A stretch of DNA of 64,000 bases, taken from Tubulanus polymorphus (lineage: Eukaryota; Nemertea; Palaeonemertea; Tubulaniformes; Tubulanidae). Positions 44,593 to 63,600 of this stretch are shown here, in pieces. The notes under the pieces are model-generated. The model did no database searches, had not been told where the DNA came from, and was given only the letters and a program-made list of their open reading frames with translations. The stretch lies in assembly GCF_964204645.1 (NCBI RefSeq), contig NC_134025.1, positions 2,175,001 through 2,239,000 of the forward strand. The letters are read 5' to 3'. Position 1 is the first letter of the stretch. Each line of letters begins with the position of its first letter. The position numbers were made by a program, and so were the translations under genes.

Positions 44593-46270
44593 TTAGTCGT
44601 TTCTGGGTAAAGGGAAATAAAACGGTGAATATCTCGTATAGTAATTCACATCAACAGGTAGAAACAGACAGAAGATTATCCGATCAACCTACAAAATAAA
44701 TCAGCGAAAAATCCACCTTGTATTCGATTATCTGTGTTTAGATTCGCCAAAGTTTCAGTAAAACTCACATCATTTTTATTCTCATCCAACCAGTAACGTA
44801 CAGTATGAAGAGCTACTTTGGCTGCATTTTTATTCGGGTAACCTGTAAAATTATCATCTAACATGTGAACATTTCCATATTGAAAACAATTTGAAACAAA
44901 TATAGATTTTGAATTGTTTTACGATATTCTGTAGAGGATCTTCCACCCATAGAACAGGGAATAATACTCACCATATATACCAGTTGAGATACATGGAAAT
45001 GCCTGCAACAAAAGACAGCAAAATAAAACCAGGAAACTCACAATTAATCTAAAGAATCGCATTGATTAAAACAACTTACGATTGATCTCAAATTATTCTC
45101 CTTCATTAAATCGAGACATTTCTTATAGCAACTTTCAAGTCTTGCAGGATTTTCACCCATGGGTCCAACAGTATGGATAACATCTACAGTAACGCGATAT
45201 ATTAATCTGATTATTGTTAAAATACAAATTCAGCAATCTAGAAAATGGGGGCAATTATCGTAGAGTCCAAATCATTACTTACGTTTAGCGGGCAAATTGT
45301 AACCTGTGGATGAAAAAGAACATTTTGTATTACCACCATTTATTTATTATCATCAATCAGTATTTATCGTTATCATAATCTCTTATCATTCATCATTATC
45401 ATTAAACCTTTCATTATTGTTTATCATTGTCCATTATATCATTGCTCTGTTCATCAGGCTTTTACAGTATTTGTTACGCAAGTTTAATCGATGATAGATT
45501 CACCAGTACAATACGAATCCGGTTATTCCAATCCAGACGCAGATCGATGAATTTTCGATATTACCTAATGTTATTTTGGCATCACCGGTATCGCATCCTT
45601 GTAGCGCAGCGCATTCATGTTTTAAATACGGCCCAGCAGCTCGATGTATCGCTCCATCAACTACCAAACAAACATAGTATGAAAATACAGTTAACCGCAT
45701 TAATCTTCAAATAGACGTTTCTAGTTATAATAAATATAGTTTATTGACCTCCCCCTCCTCCGAGTAAACTCTTATTCGCCGCATTAACGATAGCATCAAT
45801 CTCTAGAGTGGTAATATCTCCTTTCCACAACGAAACCTTCGAAATGATTTCATCGTCAATCGAAAACTGTTCGCTGGATTCATCAACTGTAAAACAATGA
45901 AAAAATGTGTAATTCATACAGGTTTTATCGATACTTTGGAATAGCTGATGTAGCATGAGAAACGTACGTTCAATCTCGTCTTGCCGCGCTTGTTCTTCCC
46001 ACGTTATAACATCCTCTAGAGTAACGAAATCTGACTTGCACTTATACAACTGTCTCTTTTCTTTCCTCGTCATTTTCATGTATCTTTCTAAAAATCAGAA
46101 AAGAAAACTTAATTAGTGTTTACTAGAATAATCTCAAATCGGCAAAACATCCGCTGAAATTAACCTTTTTCCTGTTCGCCCATAGTTCCCCGGGTTAAAC
46201 GTCGTTTTGATGGTTGTTCTTCATCATCTGAAGATCCACTGTTCACGTTGCGAGTCAGGAATTTATCCAT
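44593..46270 (-). CDS. MACROD: MACROD1/2-type macrodomain ADP-ribose hydrolase
   Basis: Nine exons on the minus strand: 46270-46165, 46087-45968, 45886-45749, 45660-45565, 45303-45283, 45183-45080, 45002-44972, 44842-44769 and 44688-44593, giving 261 residues. The N terminus ([18 protein letters not shown]) is followed by the MACROD-type lead [14 protein letters not shown] and the macrodomain: [77 protein letters not shown] and [27 protein letters not shown] and STGIYGYP are the ADP-ribose-binding loops. Known family activity: removal of mono-ADP-ribose from acidic residues and hydrolysis of O-acetyl-ADP-ribose. No mitochondrial presequence is visible. The fifth exon is only 21 nt, confirmed by phase and by the GYNLPAK match to the family. 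Confidence 0.95.
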
Positions 46271-47602
46271 CCTGTTTCTGTTGTTATTGTATTTTGTATT
46301 AAGTTTCTACCGAGTATTAACGGCAGCTGACTGATTGTAGCTTTCTCAAAATACGGCGAAAAACTTCTTGGAATCGATGAAATAATGCGTATACTTCGTG
46401 CTGCGGCGATCATTTATAGAAGTTAAATGTGGTTCAGGACGAAGCAACTGAAAATAGAAGTAAAATATCAAATAGATTTCATATGCAAATCCCACCATTC
46501 CAACCAGAGTTTTTACTTAGAGATGAAAACATTACGTCCAAGTCATGGTGATCACCCATCCTCGCTTGCCAGGGTTTGATTACCGCTCGCTGGAGCTCAT
46601 GCCAATACAAACCCTGACCGCAAACCCTTCATCGGTCTATTAAATTGCCCAAGGTTTCTTGGGTAGACTGGTTACCGCTAAATGTCAACCAGTCCATGTA
46701 TCGAGTCAATTAAATGCGTAGCAAATGTGTGGATGAAAAATAACGCATCTGATAGGCTAGTTATACATAGACTGGTTGCCTTGAATGGTGGCCTCTTCTT
46801 CACGGCAATCTGTCCACCCAAGAAATCTTGGGCAATTGCAAGAGACCAAAGAATGAGGGATTTGCGTGCAGCAGGGTTTGTGTGTAAGTATGAGCTTCAG
46901 TTCAGATGTGCGAGGCAATCAAACCCTCAGCCTGGCAAGCGACGCGTCTAAAAGTTTAACACAACATGCTCAAGCGAGGATCCATATCAAGCTTACCCGT
47001 AACTACTTTTATGAATTCATAAAAAAATATTTTGGCTTTTTGTGCAAAAAATCAGGGAACGGAAATGGATATACTGGCTCCACGTACTCAGCGCCACCTG
47101 TCGCATTTCTGGGTGATGAAGACATTTGATGAATCCAAGATGGCGGCGCCCATCAAAATCGAATTTTTGCCGAAAACTGATGGTTAACCGATAGTTTTAC
47201 CAATAAACGAGCACTTTCTGCAGCTCCCTATGAGATTGTTCAACACCGAGAACCTTAAAATGATTTTTTGAGTTGAGTTTTAATGTATTTTGTACTTGTA
47301 ATTACTTTGATTCAAATTAATCAATAGTGCAAACATGATCACTTCAAAAAGCATTAAGCAAAAAAGTCCCCAGGCCAAGGCCAAGAAGACTCAAGTCCTA
47401 AAAGTTAGATCTGAAGAAGTTCAGAACATCTTCACCATGGATTAGTTCAGGCTGATTGCTACATTACACAGCAAACTGGTTATATTTGTAGAAAAAAAAC
47501 TGGTAGATAAAGAATGGAATTCATCATTAAATTTGAGTTAATTCTATCTGAATATGAAATATTCTTACTTTACAGAAGGCGCTGCTGAACAGGATAATAA
47601 TA
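46271..47602. other. Intergenic region between MACROD and POMGNT2 (divergent promoters)
   Basis: Both genes point away from this 1.3-kb stretch, so it must hold both promoters. It also holds the foldback element at 46563-46941. An acceptor-like tactttacag at about 47567-47576, just before the POMGNT2 ATG, suggests a non-coding first exon upstream. Nothing else is supported. Confidence 0.5.
46563..46941. mobile_element. Long imperfect foldback (inverted-repeat) element
   Basis: The left arm begins cgcttgccagggtttgat and contains gagctcatgcc, aaaccctg, cgcaaaccctt, ggtct and ttgcccaaggtttcttgggt. The right arm has the inverse in order: acccaagaaatcttgggcaa, agacc, gagggatttgcg, cagggttt, atgagctt, atcaaaccct and ggcaagcg. 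The arms are roughly 130-190 bp each with a short centre. No reading frame is present. It is a MITE or foldback element of unassigned superfamily. Confidence 0.7.
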
Positions 47603-49552
47603 ATGATAAGACACGGTTGTGTAATACAACTAGTACTGGCTGTACTGACTGCGTTCATTCTAAAATTATTCTTCAGTCACGTCGGAACCGATGACAACGC
47701 TGTGAAAAATACGGATCATCAACAAACATCGACCGCTACCAGTTCATCGGCAATTCACAGTATTCAACCATCGGGTACCGTTAATAAAGCTGATGATAGT
47801 CTCCAGCAGCAGCAGCAGTCGACTGGACAACAATATATATCTATATCTAAAACTAGCGTTTCGCTGAAATCAGCCGAGGTTTCCTACAAAAGTTCATTCG
47901 ATTCGTTAGAAAAAATTCTGCCCACAGAAAAACCGGCGACGTTGAATGAGAGGAAGGAATTTGAAGAATTAAGAACCGACGGTTCGTCGGTTTGGTGTTA
48001 CGGTTCTGATCACACGAATAGAAACTGCGAATTTCACAATCTCTGTTACTCACCGACCAGCGATAGTTTCATATTCTATCATTCTACGTCTAGCGTCGTT
48101 CACGGAGTTCCGGCCGATAGATTCGACCCGACGTTACTCGATAGTTCGACGATTAAAGATCACAACGCCCTCTACTTCAACTATATCGATCTGCCGGTTA
48201 TAGCGCTTTCCGAAATACGCGAAAACGATTTCGAATTTGTAAAAACGACGTCGCATTTAATCGGTCGTTTTAACGGCGGGAATTTAATGCACGTTTTACA
48301 CGACGAACTCGTGCCGTTATTTTATACATATTCGCAAAAATTAGATCAGAAAAATACGAAATTCGCTAAGAATTTATTGAATATTCAGGTGATTTTCTAC
48401 GATAAAACAACGGCGAATGAATACATGTCTCTGTATAACGCTATTACGATTCACGCGCCGATCTCGAGAACCGACATGTTCGATCGAAAGAGACATATCT
48501 GCTTCAGCGAACTTCACGTCGGACTTCGCTCGAGTTTAACGTGGTACGATTTCGGACTTTATAAACCGCAGAGACCGATCGCGGATACGGCTTTGACCGG
48601 TCGCGACCTGCGGCGCTTCGGTCGATTTTTACGAACGAATCTAGCGGCAGCGGCGACGACCGACCGACCGACGAAACTTTCGTTCAAGAATTACGTCGTG
48701 TTGCTGTCGAGGAAAGAGAATCGATTGATTATTAATGAGAATGATCTCGTAGTCGCCGTAGCTCGGGAGTTCAACGTTAAAGTGATCAGCGCGAGTTTAA
48801 CGACTCATACGGTGAACGAAATAATTCAGTTAGTCAGTCGCGCTCGTGGAGTTATAGCAGTTCACGGTTCTCTTCTTGTCACCGCTATGTTTTTACCGCG
48901 CGGTTCGTTCGTTCTCGAGTTATTTCCGTACGCGATCGAACCGTCAAATTATACACCGTATAAAACTCTATGCGAGTTGCCGGGCGTCGATTTAAAATAC
49001 GCGGCGTTGAGAAATACGCGCGTGGAATCGACGGTCGCGTATCCCGACAACGAGAAACACCTCGGCGGATTACAACATTTATCGGAATCCGTTCGCGAGC
49101 AAATAATGACACGAGATTTCGTTCCGAGTCATCTGTGCTGTAATGATCCGGCTTGGTTGTATCGGATATATCAGGATACGCACGTAAACATTGCCGAAGT
49201 TTTAAACATTTTACGCGAATTGACAAACGATCAGAAACACGAAGTAATTCATGATGAATTGTTCCCGGCGCCCGTTACACAGATTCGGTGTCGTTTGAAT
49301 ACGGAAGAAAGTGTTATTTATTTAGATTTATTCTGGTCTCCTCCGATGAATTTGAAATATTTGCAGTATTTTGAAGTGAAATATGAAGTATGGTTACAGG
49401 TTGATAGTCGAGATGAATATAAGGCTTGGTTTACCACAAAAACTGACGTCAAACTCCCAGTGATTAGAAATACAACGTATAATTTATGGATTCGTTGTCT
49501 TATAGATTCTAAAGTCGGGCCATTCAATGAGCACAAGCAATGTTCCACGTGA
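47603..49552 (+). CDS. POMGNT2: POMGNT2, protein O-mannose beta-1,4-N-acetylglucosaminyltransferase
   Basis: A single coding exon of 649 residues (human 580), as in vertebrates where the coding region is also intronless. The N terminus MIRHGCVIQLVLAVLTAFIL is a type II signal anchor, followed by a Ser/Thr/Gln-rich stem (about 30-125) longer than in vertebrates. The GT61-type catalytic part has VWCYG, FHNLCYSP, DHNALYFNYIDLP, RFNGGNLMHVLHDEL (about residue 222), HGSLLVTAMFLPRGSFVLEL (about 420), NYTPYKTLCELPG and HLCCNDPAWLYRIYQDT. The C-terminal fibronectin type III domain shows NLKYLQYFEVKYEVWLQ. The known enzyme acts in the ER, adding GlcNAc to O-mannose on alpha-dystroglycan as the first step of matriglycan assembly. 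The start is the first Met, directly before the anchor. Confidence 0.97.
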   Translation: MIRHGCVIQLVLAVLTAFILKLFFSHVGTDDNAVKNTDHQQTSTATSSSAIHSIQPSGTVNKADDSLQQQQQSTGQQYISISKTSVSLKSAEVSYKSSFDSLEKILPTEKPATLNERKEFEELRTDGSSVWCYGSDHTNRNCEFHNLCYSPTSDSFIFYHSTSSVVHGVPADRFDPTLLDSSTIKDHNALYFNYIDLPVIALSEIRENDFEFVKTTSHLIGRFNGGNLMHVLHDELVPLFYTYSQKLDQKNTKFAKNLLNIQVIFYDKTTANEYMSLYNAITIHAPISRTDMFDRKRHICFSELHVGLRSSLTWYDFGLYKPQRPIADTALTGRDLRRFGRFLRTNLAAAATTDRPTKLSFKNYVVLLSRKENRLIINENDLVVAVAREFNVKVISASLTTHTVNEIIQLVSRARGVIAVHGSLLVTAMFLPRGSFVLELFPYAIEPSNYTPYKTLCELPGVDLKYAALRNTRVESTVAYPDNEKHLGGLQHLSESVREQIMTRDFVPSHLCCNDPAWLYRIYQDTHVNIAEVLNILRELTNDQKHEVIHDELFPAPVTQIRCRLNTEESVIYLDLFWSPPMNLKYLQYFEVKYEVWLQVDSRDEYKAWFTTKTDVKLPVIRNTTYNLWIRCLIDSKVGPFNEHKQCST

Positions 49553-49577
49553 ATTGTACGTATTTATTATTTTTACA

Positions 49578-49583
49578 AATAAA
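49578..49583 (+). terminator. Poly(A) signal of POMGNT2
   Basis: AATAAA about 25 bases after the stop codon. Confidence 0.55.
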
Positions 49584-50534
49584 GATAAATTATTCACCCG
49601 TAAAATTTTATTCTTTTTAATTTTTGGGATTTGCTGGGATTCGAATCACCGAGAAATGATAATATGAGAAACGCGGGATTTGTCGCTTAATGTGTCGGAC
49701 GGTTATTTAGAGACGTTTAATTCGGGATTCGAACCCGATATATCAGGGGCGTCAAAATGCGGGATTCGAACCTAAACGAGCTGTCAGTCAACATTCCCGG
49801 ATGCGAAGAAATGGCCGACTACGTTCACAGTTTGTTATTTTCTCCGTTGCTGTCACCTATTTAAGGATTCCTATCGTTCTATCGAGTGTTCACCGACCCC
49901 GAATAGAGGAATAATAACTGGGAGATTTGTAGAATATTTTGGAATAAAGTGGTTCAGGTTGGTTTTATTGGATTCGTTTTAACTGATTGATTGATTTACG
50001 ACACGGTTCCCGGGTCGAGTGACGGGAGTGTGTTTGACGCGGTGTATGTGGGTTCATTATTAGTGAATCATAATTTATCAAATCTACCCCACCCTCTGTC
50101 TGTTATAATCGATATGTTCTCTCTAATTGTAGAAATATAAACCAATTTTCTAATTTCGTAGAAAAGTAGGGAATTTGGAAATTCATGATTCTTTTGACTT
50201 GGGAATGGGTGGGAATGCCCGGATAGTTATCACCATTCATCCACATACCCCATTGATTGTACGTGTTTGTGTTACACTTTTGCTGGTATTTACAAAATAT
50301 TTCTAAACCAAATATATGGTTATTTCACATGGAAATCAAAAATATGTTCTAAAAGCGCGCATGCCATATCTCAATCTGTCCTGATTTCCTGCCAGAAAAT
50401 TAACACTCATATTTTTTGCTTCGATATTGAATAGGAAATATAACCAAATTCAAAGTACTGCTATTAAAACGTAAAAAAAAAAACTGGCTTGAAATGAGAT
50501 TCAAGATTAATTTCTTTTTCCATTTCATCAGAAA
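49584..50534. other. Intergenic DNA with three B-box-complement remnants
   Basis: gggattcgaa(t/c)c occurs at about 49636, 49724 and 49771, each the complement of a pol III B box, so these are probably ends of antisense SINE fragments. A tttttccatttcatcag acceptor sits directly before the PAK start codon, indicating an upstream non-coding exon that I cannot place. Confidence 0.45.
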
Positions 50535-56705
<6,171 letters not shown>

Positions 56706-58710
56706 CTCATCATTGAATACAGTAAACCCATCGGTCAGGTGTCGCGTTGATGTGAAAAATGGGAAAAATGTTTCTTAAAAAAGATGACATTTAAGCTGAT
56801 TCCTGAACATTTTGAGGGATGAAATTGATTATTAATTGATTATGAATAGTTATGTCCAGATTGTGACATCGATCACATTAATGGTCTACCTATCAATAAG
56901 AGTGTGCTATGTAAAATGTGAAGTCTGTTTTGGATTTCTCATAAATCGGATGAATTTGATAGGTCCCAAATGAACCAGATCGAGCAGGGTTTACAGTAGT
57001 AGGTGTTATAAGCAGTTATATGGTCAAATCTTTAATGAATTGAATTGAAATGGACCCAGTTTCATGGTTAAGATTTCTTCACTCATATTGCAACCTGAGG
57101 TCAAATGTAACGATGAAACTGTGGTAACTGGATGCCGGTTATGCTTCTATGTTTTATTGAATACAAGTTGATTTTGAACATCTATTCGGTGTTTGTCGAT
57201 CAACTTATGATGAAGTCACAGTTAAAACAGAGTTTTCATGTTATTGACGAAATTATGAATTTGGGTTTTGAATAGAATGCAAAACACCTTCGTGGAACGG
57301 CAATTAACAAAATTGCGGCGATGATAGAAATTTTATGAAAGAGAGTATTTTAGAATTTGTTTCCCATTAGTTCCGTATCGATAACTGCTTTATTGAATAA
57401 ATCCCATACGAGCAAAAATGGAATCAAAAGATGTGTAAATATATTTTTAAAACAAAAAGTTGTCCAGTGTAATTTGGCACTTTAAACATAGTGAGGTATT
57501 ATTAGGAATAGCATATCATCGTGTATTCGCTTAGTGAAGACACTAAACTGTAAAATACTGCGCGACTCAAAAATGAATTTTTTATAACTGTAAAAAAAAT
57601 TCTAGACTTTTTTTACGATACTGGTATATTTTGCTACGTACGTACGGCCTCGTATTCTATCATTCTGTTCCTATTATCTAAATACAGATATCGAATCTGC
57701 AGCCTGGACCCTGCTACCCTTCAGACATTCCAATTTCACTGGTACGATCATCCTGACTTCCAATGTGTTCAGGACTCGGCCATGAATAATTGAAAATCAA
57801 CTACAAACACCAAACATTAGATTCAAAAACCGATCGTCCACACCACACAGTACAATAATGAATATGTGAAGGTTGGTGGTTCTGGTCTGCAGATTGAGTG
57901 TATAATGCTGAATAGTTGTGTATTTTTTCGTTGATTATTTTCTGTCATTGATTCAAATGTAGTTGATGTTTTAGTGTCTGTTATTGATAATACATATCAT
58001 TCTAGTTAATCGCGTCACATCATCATCAGTAGACTGTACTAAACAGTAATACATCTGTATCGTATGAAGACTGAATGCATTTATAAAATACAGTTATTTC
58101 AACATTTATTGGTCATTCATTCATTCATTCATTCATTAATCATAACTTCTAGAGATCCATCCAATATTAGAAGAATTCCATCCTGTATATTGAACACAGA
58201 ACACGTATTTACAGATATTTTATACCGCTGTTATAAACTAGGCCTGTTTACGCGAATCATAATGGGTACAATTTGTTTGTTTTTGTTTCTAGAAAACCAT
58301 GAATTTGTCACTGATGAAATGATACTGTTCTCTTCGACGACGAGCTTCTTTTGTTTTATACATATCAGCAGAAATTCATACAAATAAAGATTTTGGGGCC
58401 ATTCGTAAAATACATCAATTATTAGGAGGAAAGGTTGACCATTTCTTGTCATGGGTATGATGTTAAAGATTACATGTTTTATACACGGGGTTGAAAAATG
58501 GCATCATTTTGCATACGTGCTTTATGAGACAGCCCTTGGTCTTTATTATGAATTTTTGATTTATTTGAGTTCTAGTTACACATGTATATTAGTATAGGCA
58601 TTGTACTTAACCAATGTAAACCTCTAGTTCCAGTTTCGATAGAAAGGGCAAAAAGAGTTAATAATCAGGCAAATTCATAAGTTTAAGTTGAAATTTAATT
58701 TTTGTTGCAG

Positions 58711-58808
58711 TATTATTATGATGATGATTATTATAATGATGATGATTATTATTATTATTATTATTATTATTATTTTTATTATTCTTATTATTATTATTAT
58801 TATTATTA
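58711..58808. repeat. (ATT)n/(ATG)n microsatellite
   Basis: tattattatgatgatgatta grading into pure attattatt repeats with a few substitutions. Confidence 0.9.
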
Positions 58809-59799
58809 AGGTTATTATGGTATAATTAGCTGTATCGTTTATCATGGCTTCGTTTTTAATTCCATGAAAACATTATTTAAAACGTGGCAATATCTGAAAT
58901 AATTAAACGCTCGATGAAATTGAACAGAAATTCTCTAAATCGCAATCCATCCATCATTTATTTATGTAGGTTTAGTTTTAGTTTTCGACCGATTCTTTCT
59001 TCCGTATAATCATCATCTTTCTGTTTCGTAGCTTTATCGAATTTTATATATCGGGAAAAATTAAAAATATATAAAATATGAATAGCCGGATCGCCAGGGG
59101 TTGCTTTCGTACAAAAATTCAATTCTTGGATCCTCGGTTCTCCCCCAGTTGAAATTAGTTATTTTTTGTTTATCGTTTAGCGAACATTTGTAAATACCAT
59201 ATATTATAATGAGAATGTTACATCTATAGCAATTAAAATCGCTGGTCATTGATTTTAACCGCCTGCCAGAGTAGGTTCCTTTGGTGTTATATTATGGTGC
59301 ATGGAACTATATTTACCGATGAACTTTTGTAATAATATCTGTATTATAAAACTAAAACAATTTGATAAATTTCACCCTAAAAGATATTTCTACTCGGATG
59401 AATGTGAATGAATTTCTAAAGCATGGAATCTTTTTAGGGACTATAGTTCTATCGTAAACTACATATTGAACTGGTTTAATTGATTTACGTGTCGTCAATA
59501 ATACATGTCTCTTATTGTATTTTTGATAATGAAATATATGCACGAATATGTTATATATGTATATATATAAAATCTTTATTACACTCGTCCTTGAGATAAA
59601 CTTTTATACCAATTATTATTTAAACTACATCCATAAAAAATACTAAATGATTTTCACAACGTTGAAGAAATTTTTTATACGATTAACTTTGATATTTTGT
59701 CAATTTGTCAACAGTTGTAATATTAAATTTCCAGGTAGATTCAAATAAAGATTAAATGCCAGTATAAATCGTTGTGGTGTGTATTTAGTTCTATCGTCC

Positions 59800-60130
59800 G
59801 CTTGATACCTCGGCAGGGATTCGAACTTGAACGACATCGAGACCAGAGGGATTTCACTTAGACTGGTTGTCGGTGCATAATTGACAGGCAACCATCTTCA
59901 CCCGGCATGGGATTCGAACTCACTTAAGAGCCGTTCGCTGATTTCGGGAGTAGATTGGTTACCGGTCTATATCAATCCCACATTGAAAGGGACAGGCAAC
60001 CAGTCTAGTTCGGGAGCGACCCGGATCCATGGCAAGTGCAGAGTGACAAGTGGGTTCGAATCCTACAGACTGCGTACAGTGAGCGGCATCATTGACGTCC
60101 GAGGGAACAATCCAATAGGGCTTTAGTCTT
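59800..60130. mobile_element. Cluster of tRNA-SINE remnants in both orientations
   Basis: Antisense B-box complements ggcagggattcgaacttg (about 59812) and catgggattcgaactcac (about 59906), and a sense B box gtgggttcgaatcctac near 60050. The first belongs to the family seen in ZFPL1 intron 4. acaggcaacca occurs twice (59882 and 59992), suggesting nested or duplicated copies. Confidence 0.5.
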
Positions 60131-60286
60131 GGGGAAACCAAAGCTGAACAATCGACCCAAATACGAGGGCTATGGTCTCTTGTGGTAATCAAGATCCGAT
60201 CGACGTACATGTACGGTGTAAAACGAGATATTTATGAAGAGACGGATGTAAGACAAATGCAAGTTGCGCAGCATGTATATATACTT

Positions 60287-60292
60287 TTTATT
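60287..60292 (-). terminator. Poly(A) signal of the LAMP gene
   Basis: AATAAA on the minus strand, about 355 bases after the stop at 60646. Confidence 0.4.
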
Positions 60293-60645
60293 CACAATAA
60301 TTAATATCAACATATTTATAAACAATTATACAATAGAATACAGAAGAGTTCATTATCAACAATGTTATATTGAACTGAATTTTTGAATAAATCGATTTAC
60401 ATTAAATACAAAAACATTGATATGTAGACATATAGTACTCATACACGTGATTAGGCAGCAAATGACGTTAATTGTTAGAATGACGATGCATTGATAAAGA
60501 TTTGAATCGTAAACGAATGATTTATGTACAAATGAACAATGACGACGGGATAACATCGGCAACTGCTAAATCGACGAACGGCTTGTAATGCGTTGTTTGA
60601 ACTAAAAAGAAATCTGAATTTTCTCGATCGTTTTATTGGAAAAAG

Positions 60646-63600
60646 CTAGTCTACATTAGCGTAGCCTCTTTTCTTTCGTTTAGTGATGCAATATCCGATG
60701 ATCGTAAGTAGAATTACGCCTGCTAACACGCCACCTATTATCACTGGAACAGTATTCTGATCAGGTTCTGATTTATCCGCTTCACATATCTCGGCTATAA
60801 CATAAAATATACAAAGAAGATAAAAGATAATTTCGTCGATGCTGTTCTTTTTTACGCTCTTTTCTATTGATCGTGCCATGGACGTCTAGTTTATACGTTC
60901 ATGCTCATATATACTTAGTATATATCGATTCTAAGATAAGGCCGGATATGTGAGGGGTTTTTCGTAATAATTATATTGACTTACGTCGACTGAACTGTCC
61001 AGTCACTGGTAAATTGAAGGCTTGTAATTGTACGGATGAAAGCTTAGTAATGAGAGTTTGGTTATCACCAACTTCATTCGTGAATAGCGAATAACTTTGA
61101 GTGTGGTTGCAGAAATACGATGTGTTTAAAGAACTCTGGAATATCAACGTTTTCGGTGGGGTCGTAGCGTTGTAGGTCTTTTCTAAAAAAATAGAAAGTT
61201 GATTAGAATTATCAAGATGAATTTACGCAACGCGCGCACACAGATACACACAGATACACACAGATACACGTACTTGTCACAGCGTTTGGGAAAATTGATT
61301 CATCATTAGTGCTGTATGTAAACTGTATCCTAGACGCCGATCCAATATACCAAGAGTCTCTCGCTCGTGACACGAGACTTTGCTGTTGAATATAGAAATT
61401 AACAAATTCATCGTATGTCATGTATCACGTATCACTAATCGACATCAGCGCAACATGGGTACTCCAATATGCATTAAGACGTGTGTAGTTTTTGGAATGT
61501 TCCACATTTTACATCGATTCATGATAATTGAGCGCTATTTCATTCTAGTGTAATAATTCCTATCGTACTTCTCGTTCACGTTTTCCGGCAAGATATTTTT
61601 AGATTTCAGTAACTAGGCATGAACTAGGTATATGGTGAACCTACAGTCCTCTATATGAACCTACAGTCCTCTATATAAACCTACAGTCCTCTATATAAAC
61701 CTACAGTCCTCTATATAAACCTACAGTCCTCTATATGAACCTACAGTCCTCTATATAAACCTACAGTCCTCTATATAAACCTACAGTCCTCTATATAAAC
61801 CTACAGTCCTCTATATAAACCTACAGTCCTCTATATAAACCTACAGTCCTCTATATAAACCTACAGTCCTCTATATAAACCTACAGTCCTCTATATAAAC
61901 CTACAGTCCTCTATATAAACCTACAGTCCTCTATATGAACCTACAGTCCTCTATATGAACCTACAGTCCTCTATATAAACCTACAGTCCTCTATATGAAC
62001 CTACAGTCCTCTAAAGACAAGGCTGATCATTCCGGGTGAATTCTTTGCAAACATAACTAAACCTAAATTGCTCACTGACTAAGGGAATTTGATTGATAGA
62101 ACAGGGAAACAAATTCTAATTCTGGTAAGGGACATCTTACTAGCTGACGCCTCAGTTTTTTAACTTTTGAACGTGAACTTGTCCTTTTCAGAGCTTTTAA
62201 CAGTCTACACATATTGACCAGTACCTATAGAAGTGGTATATATAGATATATCTACTTTGTATTGTGAAAAACGTATCGTATAAAAACCATTACTAACCCA
62301 AACCATGGCTTTTAAATTTTTTTGGGTTATTTCCTGATAAAAAGAAAGCGATTTTTGAAATAAAACGAATCCATGGAACTCTATCGATCGTGTAGTAGAT
62401 GAGAGAGTGGCTGTCGATCGGGAGGACAATTTCATCTCAGTCAACATCAAGATTATTATCATCAATCCGACATTAGATTGCAGTCGAAGGAGACAGAGCA
62501 ATATGCTCAGTGTGTGTATAAGTAGAATTCAATTAAGTCAGTATACATGGCCAGAAGCAAAACGTTCGCTTGTTATATACAAGAATTTGTCACCGAATCT
62601 TCGAGAGTATATATATATATATATATATATATACCATTACGTCAACGAGATCACGTATAGGTTTTACCCCACAATATACCATATCAGCCCAGTGATATTA
62701 CGTCGGTGGTTGACGATTCAATTTCATGTATCATATTAGGTTCACGTATGTGGGGGGGGGGGGGTAAAACTATACTCTCCGCGCATTCATTATCTCAAGC
62801 AAACGAGAAACGCAGAAACCAAACAAAAAGTTTGATCTCCAGTTTCCGTGATTCCTTGCGTCGTGTTGTTGGGCTTTTGATGTCGTCCTTGGAGAATCAG
62901 CGCGCGAGAGTCGTGTCATGATCTAAACTAACTTACCGTTTTTTCTTGCTCTAATTTGAAATCTATTCGTAAGGCGAAATCGGTATTCTTTTGACGCCAT
63001 GTAATTTGTAAGAATGGTCTGGTAAGATTGCGAACTGTACTGGCGCACGATCCAACCGCTGTGGCATAGTTCGGCAGAGTCAGAGTTGTGAGTTTCGTCA
63101 CGACCTATCGTGCAATTTAATGAAACCGTAAATTAGCAACTAAAGTAGCATTTTCAGGACGAACTTTCGGAGTTTTATTTTTACCTTATCGTTTTCTTTA
63201 GCTTGATATTTGATATCGAAACTGGCTTTCATTGTCGCTCTCAGACAAACTCGACCGCCCTGTGTAAGAGCGAATACGGGTACACCAACCGGAGATATTG
63301 TCGTTATTTGAGCTGCAGAAAAAGATGTATACATATTATTATTAATCAGTATTTCAGCGGTTAGAAGAGAAGGCGGTCAATTTGAGAGAATCTTCTCGAA
63401 TAACTGCCGTAGAGACTGGGGGATAGACAGGGAACTTGTAAGATAAGGAAGAGGATAGGAAGTAAATCCGTTTCGCAGCTGACGCGCCTCACATCAGCCG
63501 AACACCGATCGATCTAAGCACAACTCATCCGTTTCTACGTGTGCGATATTTCAAACTGTAAATATCTGTTTATCTGGCGATTCACTTCATCGTCCTCCCT

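Larger units (their letters stand above)
56706..60286. other. 3' flank of PAK and intergenic DNA
   Basis: No gene is supported. A possible PAK poly(A) signal is AATAAA at 57396-57401. Contents: the (ATT)n tract at 58711-58808 and SINE remnants at 59800-60130. Confidence 0.5.
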
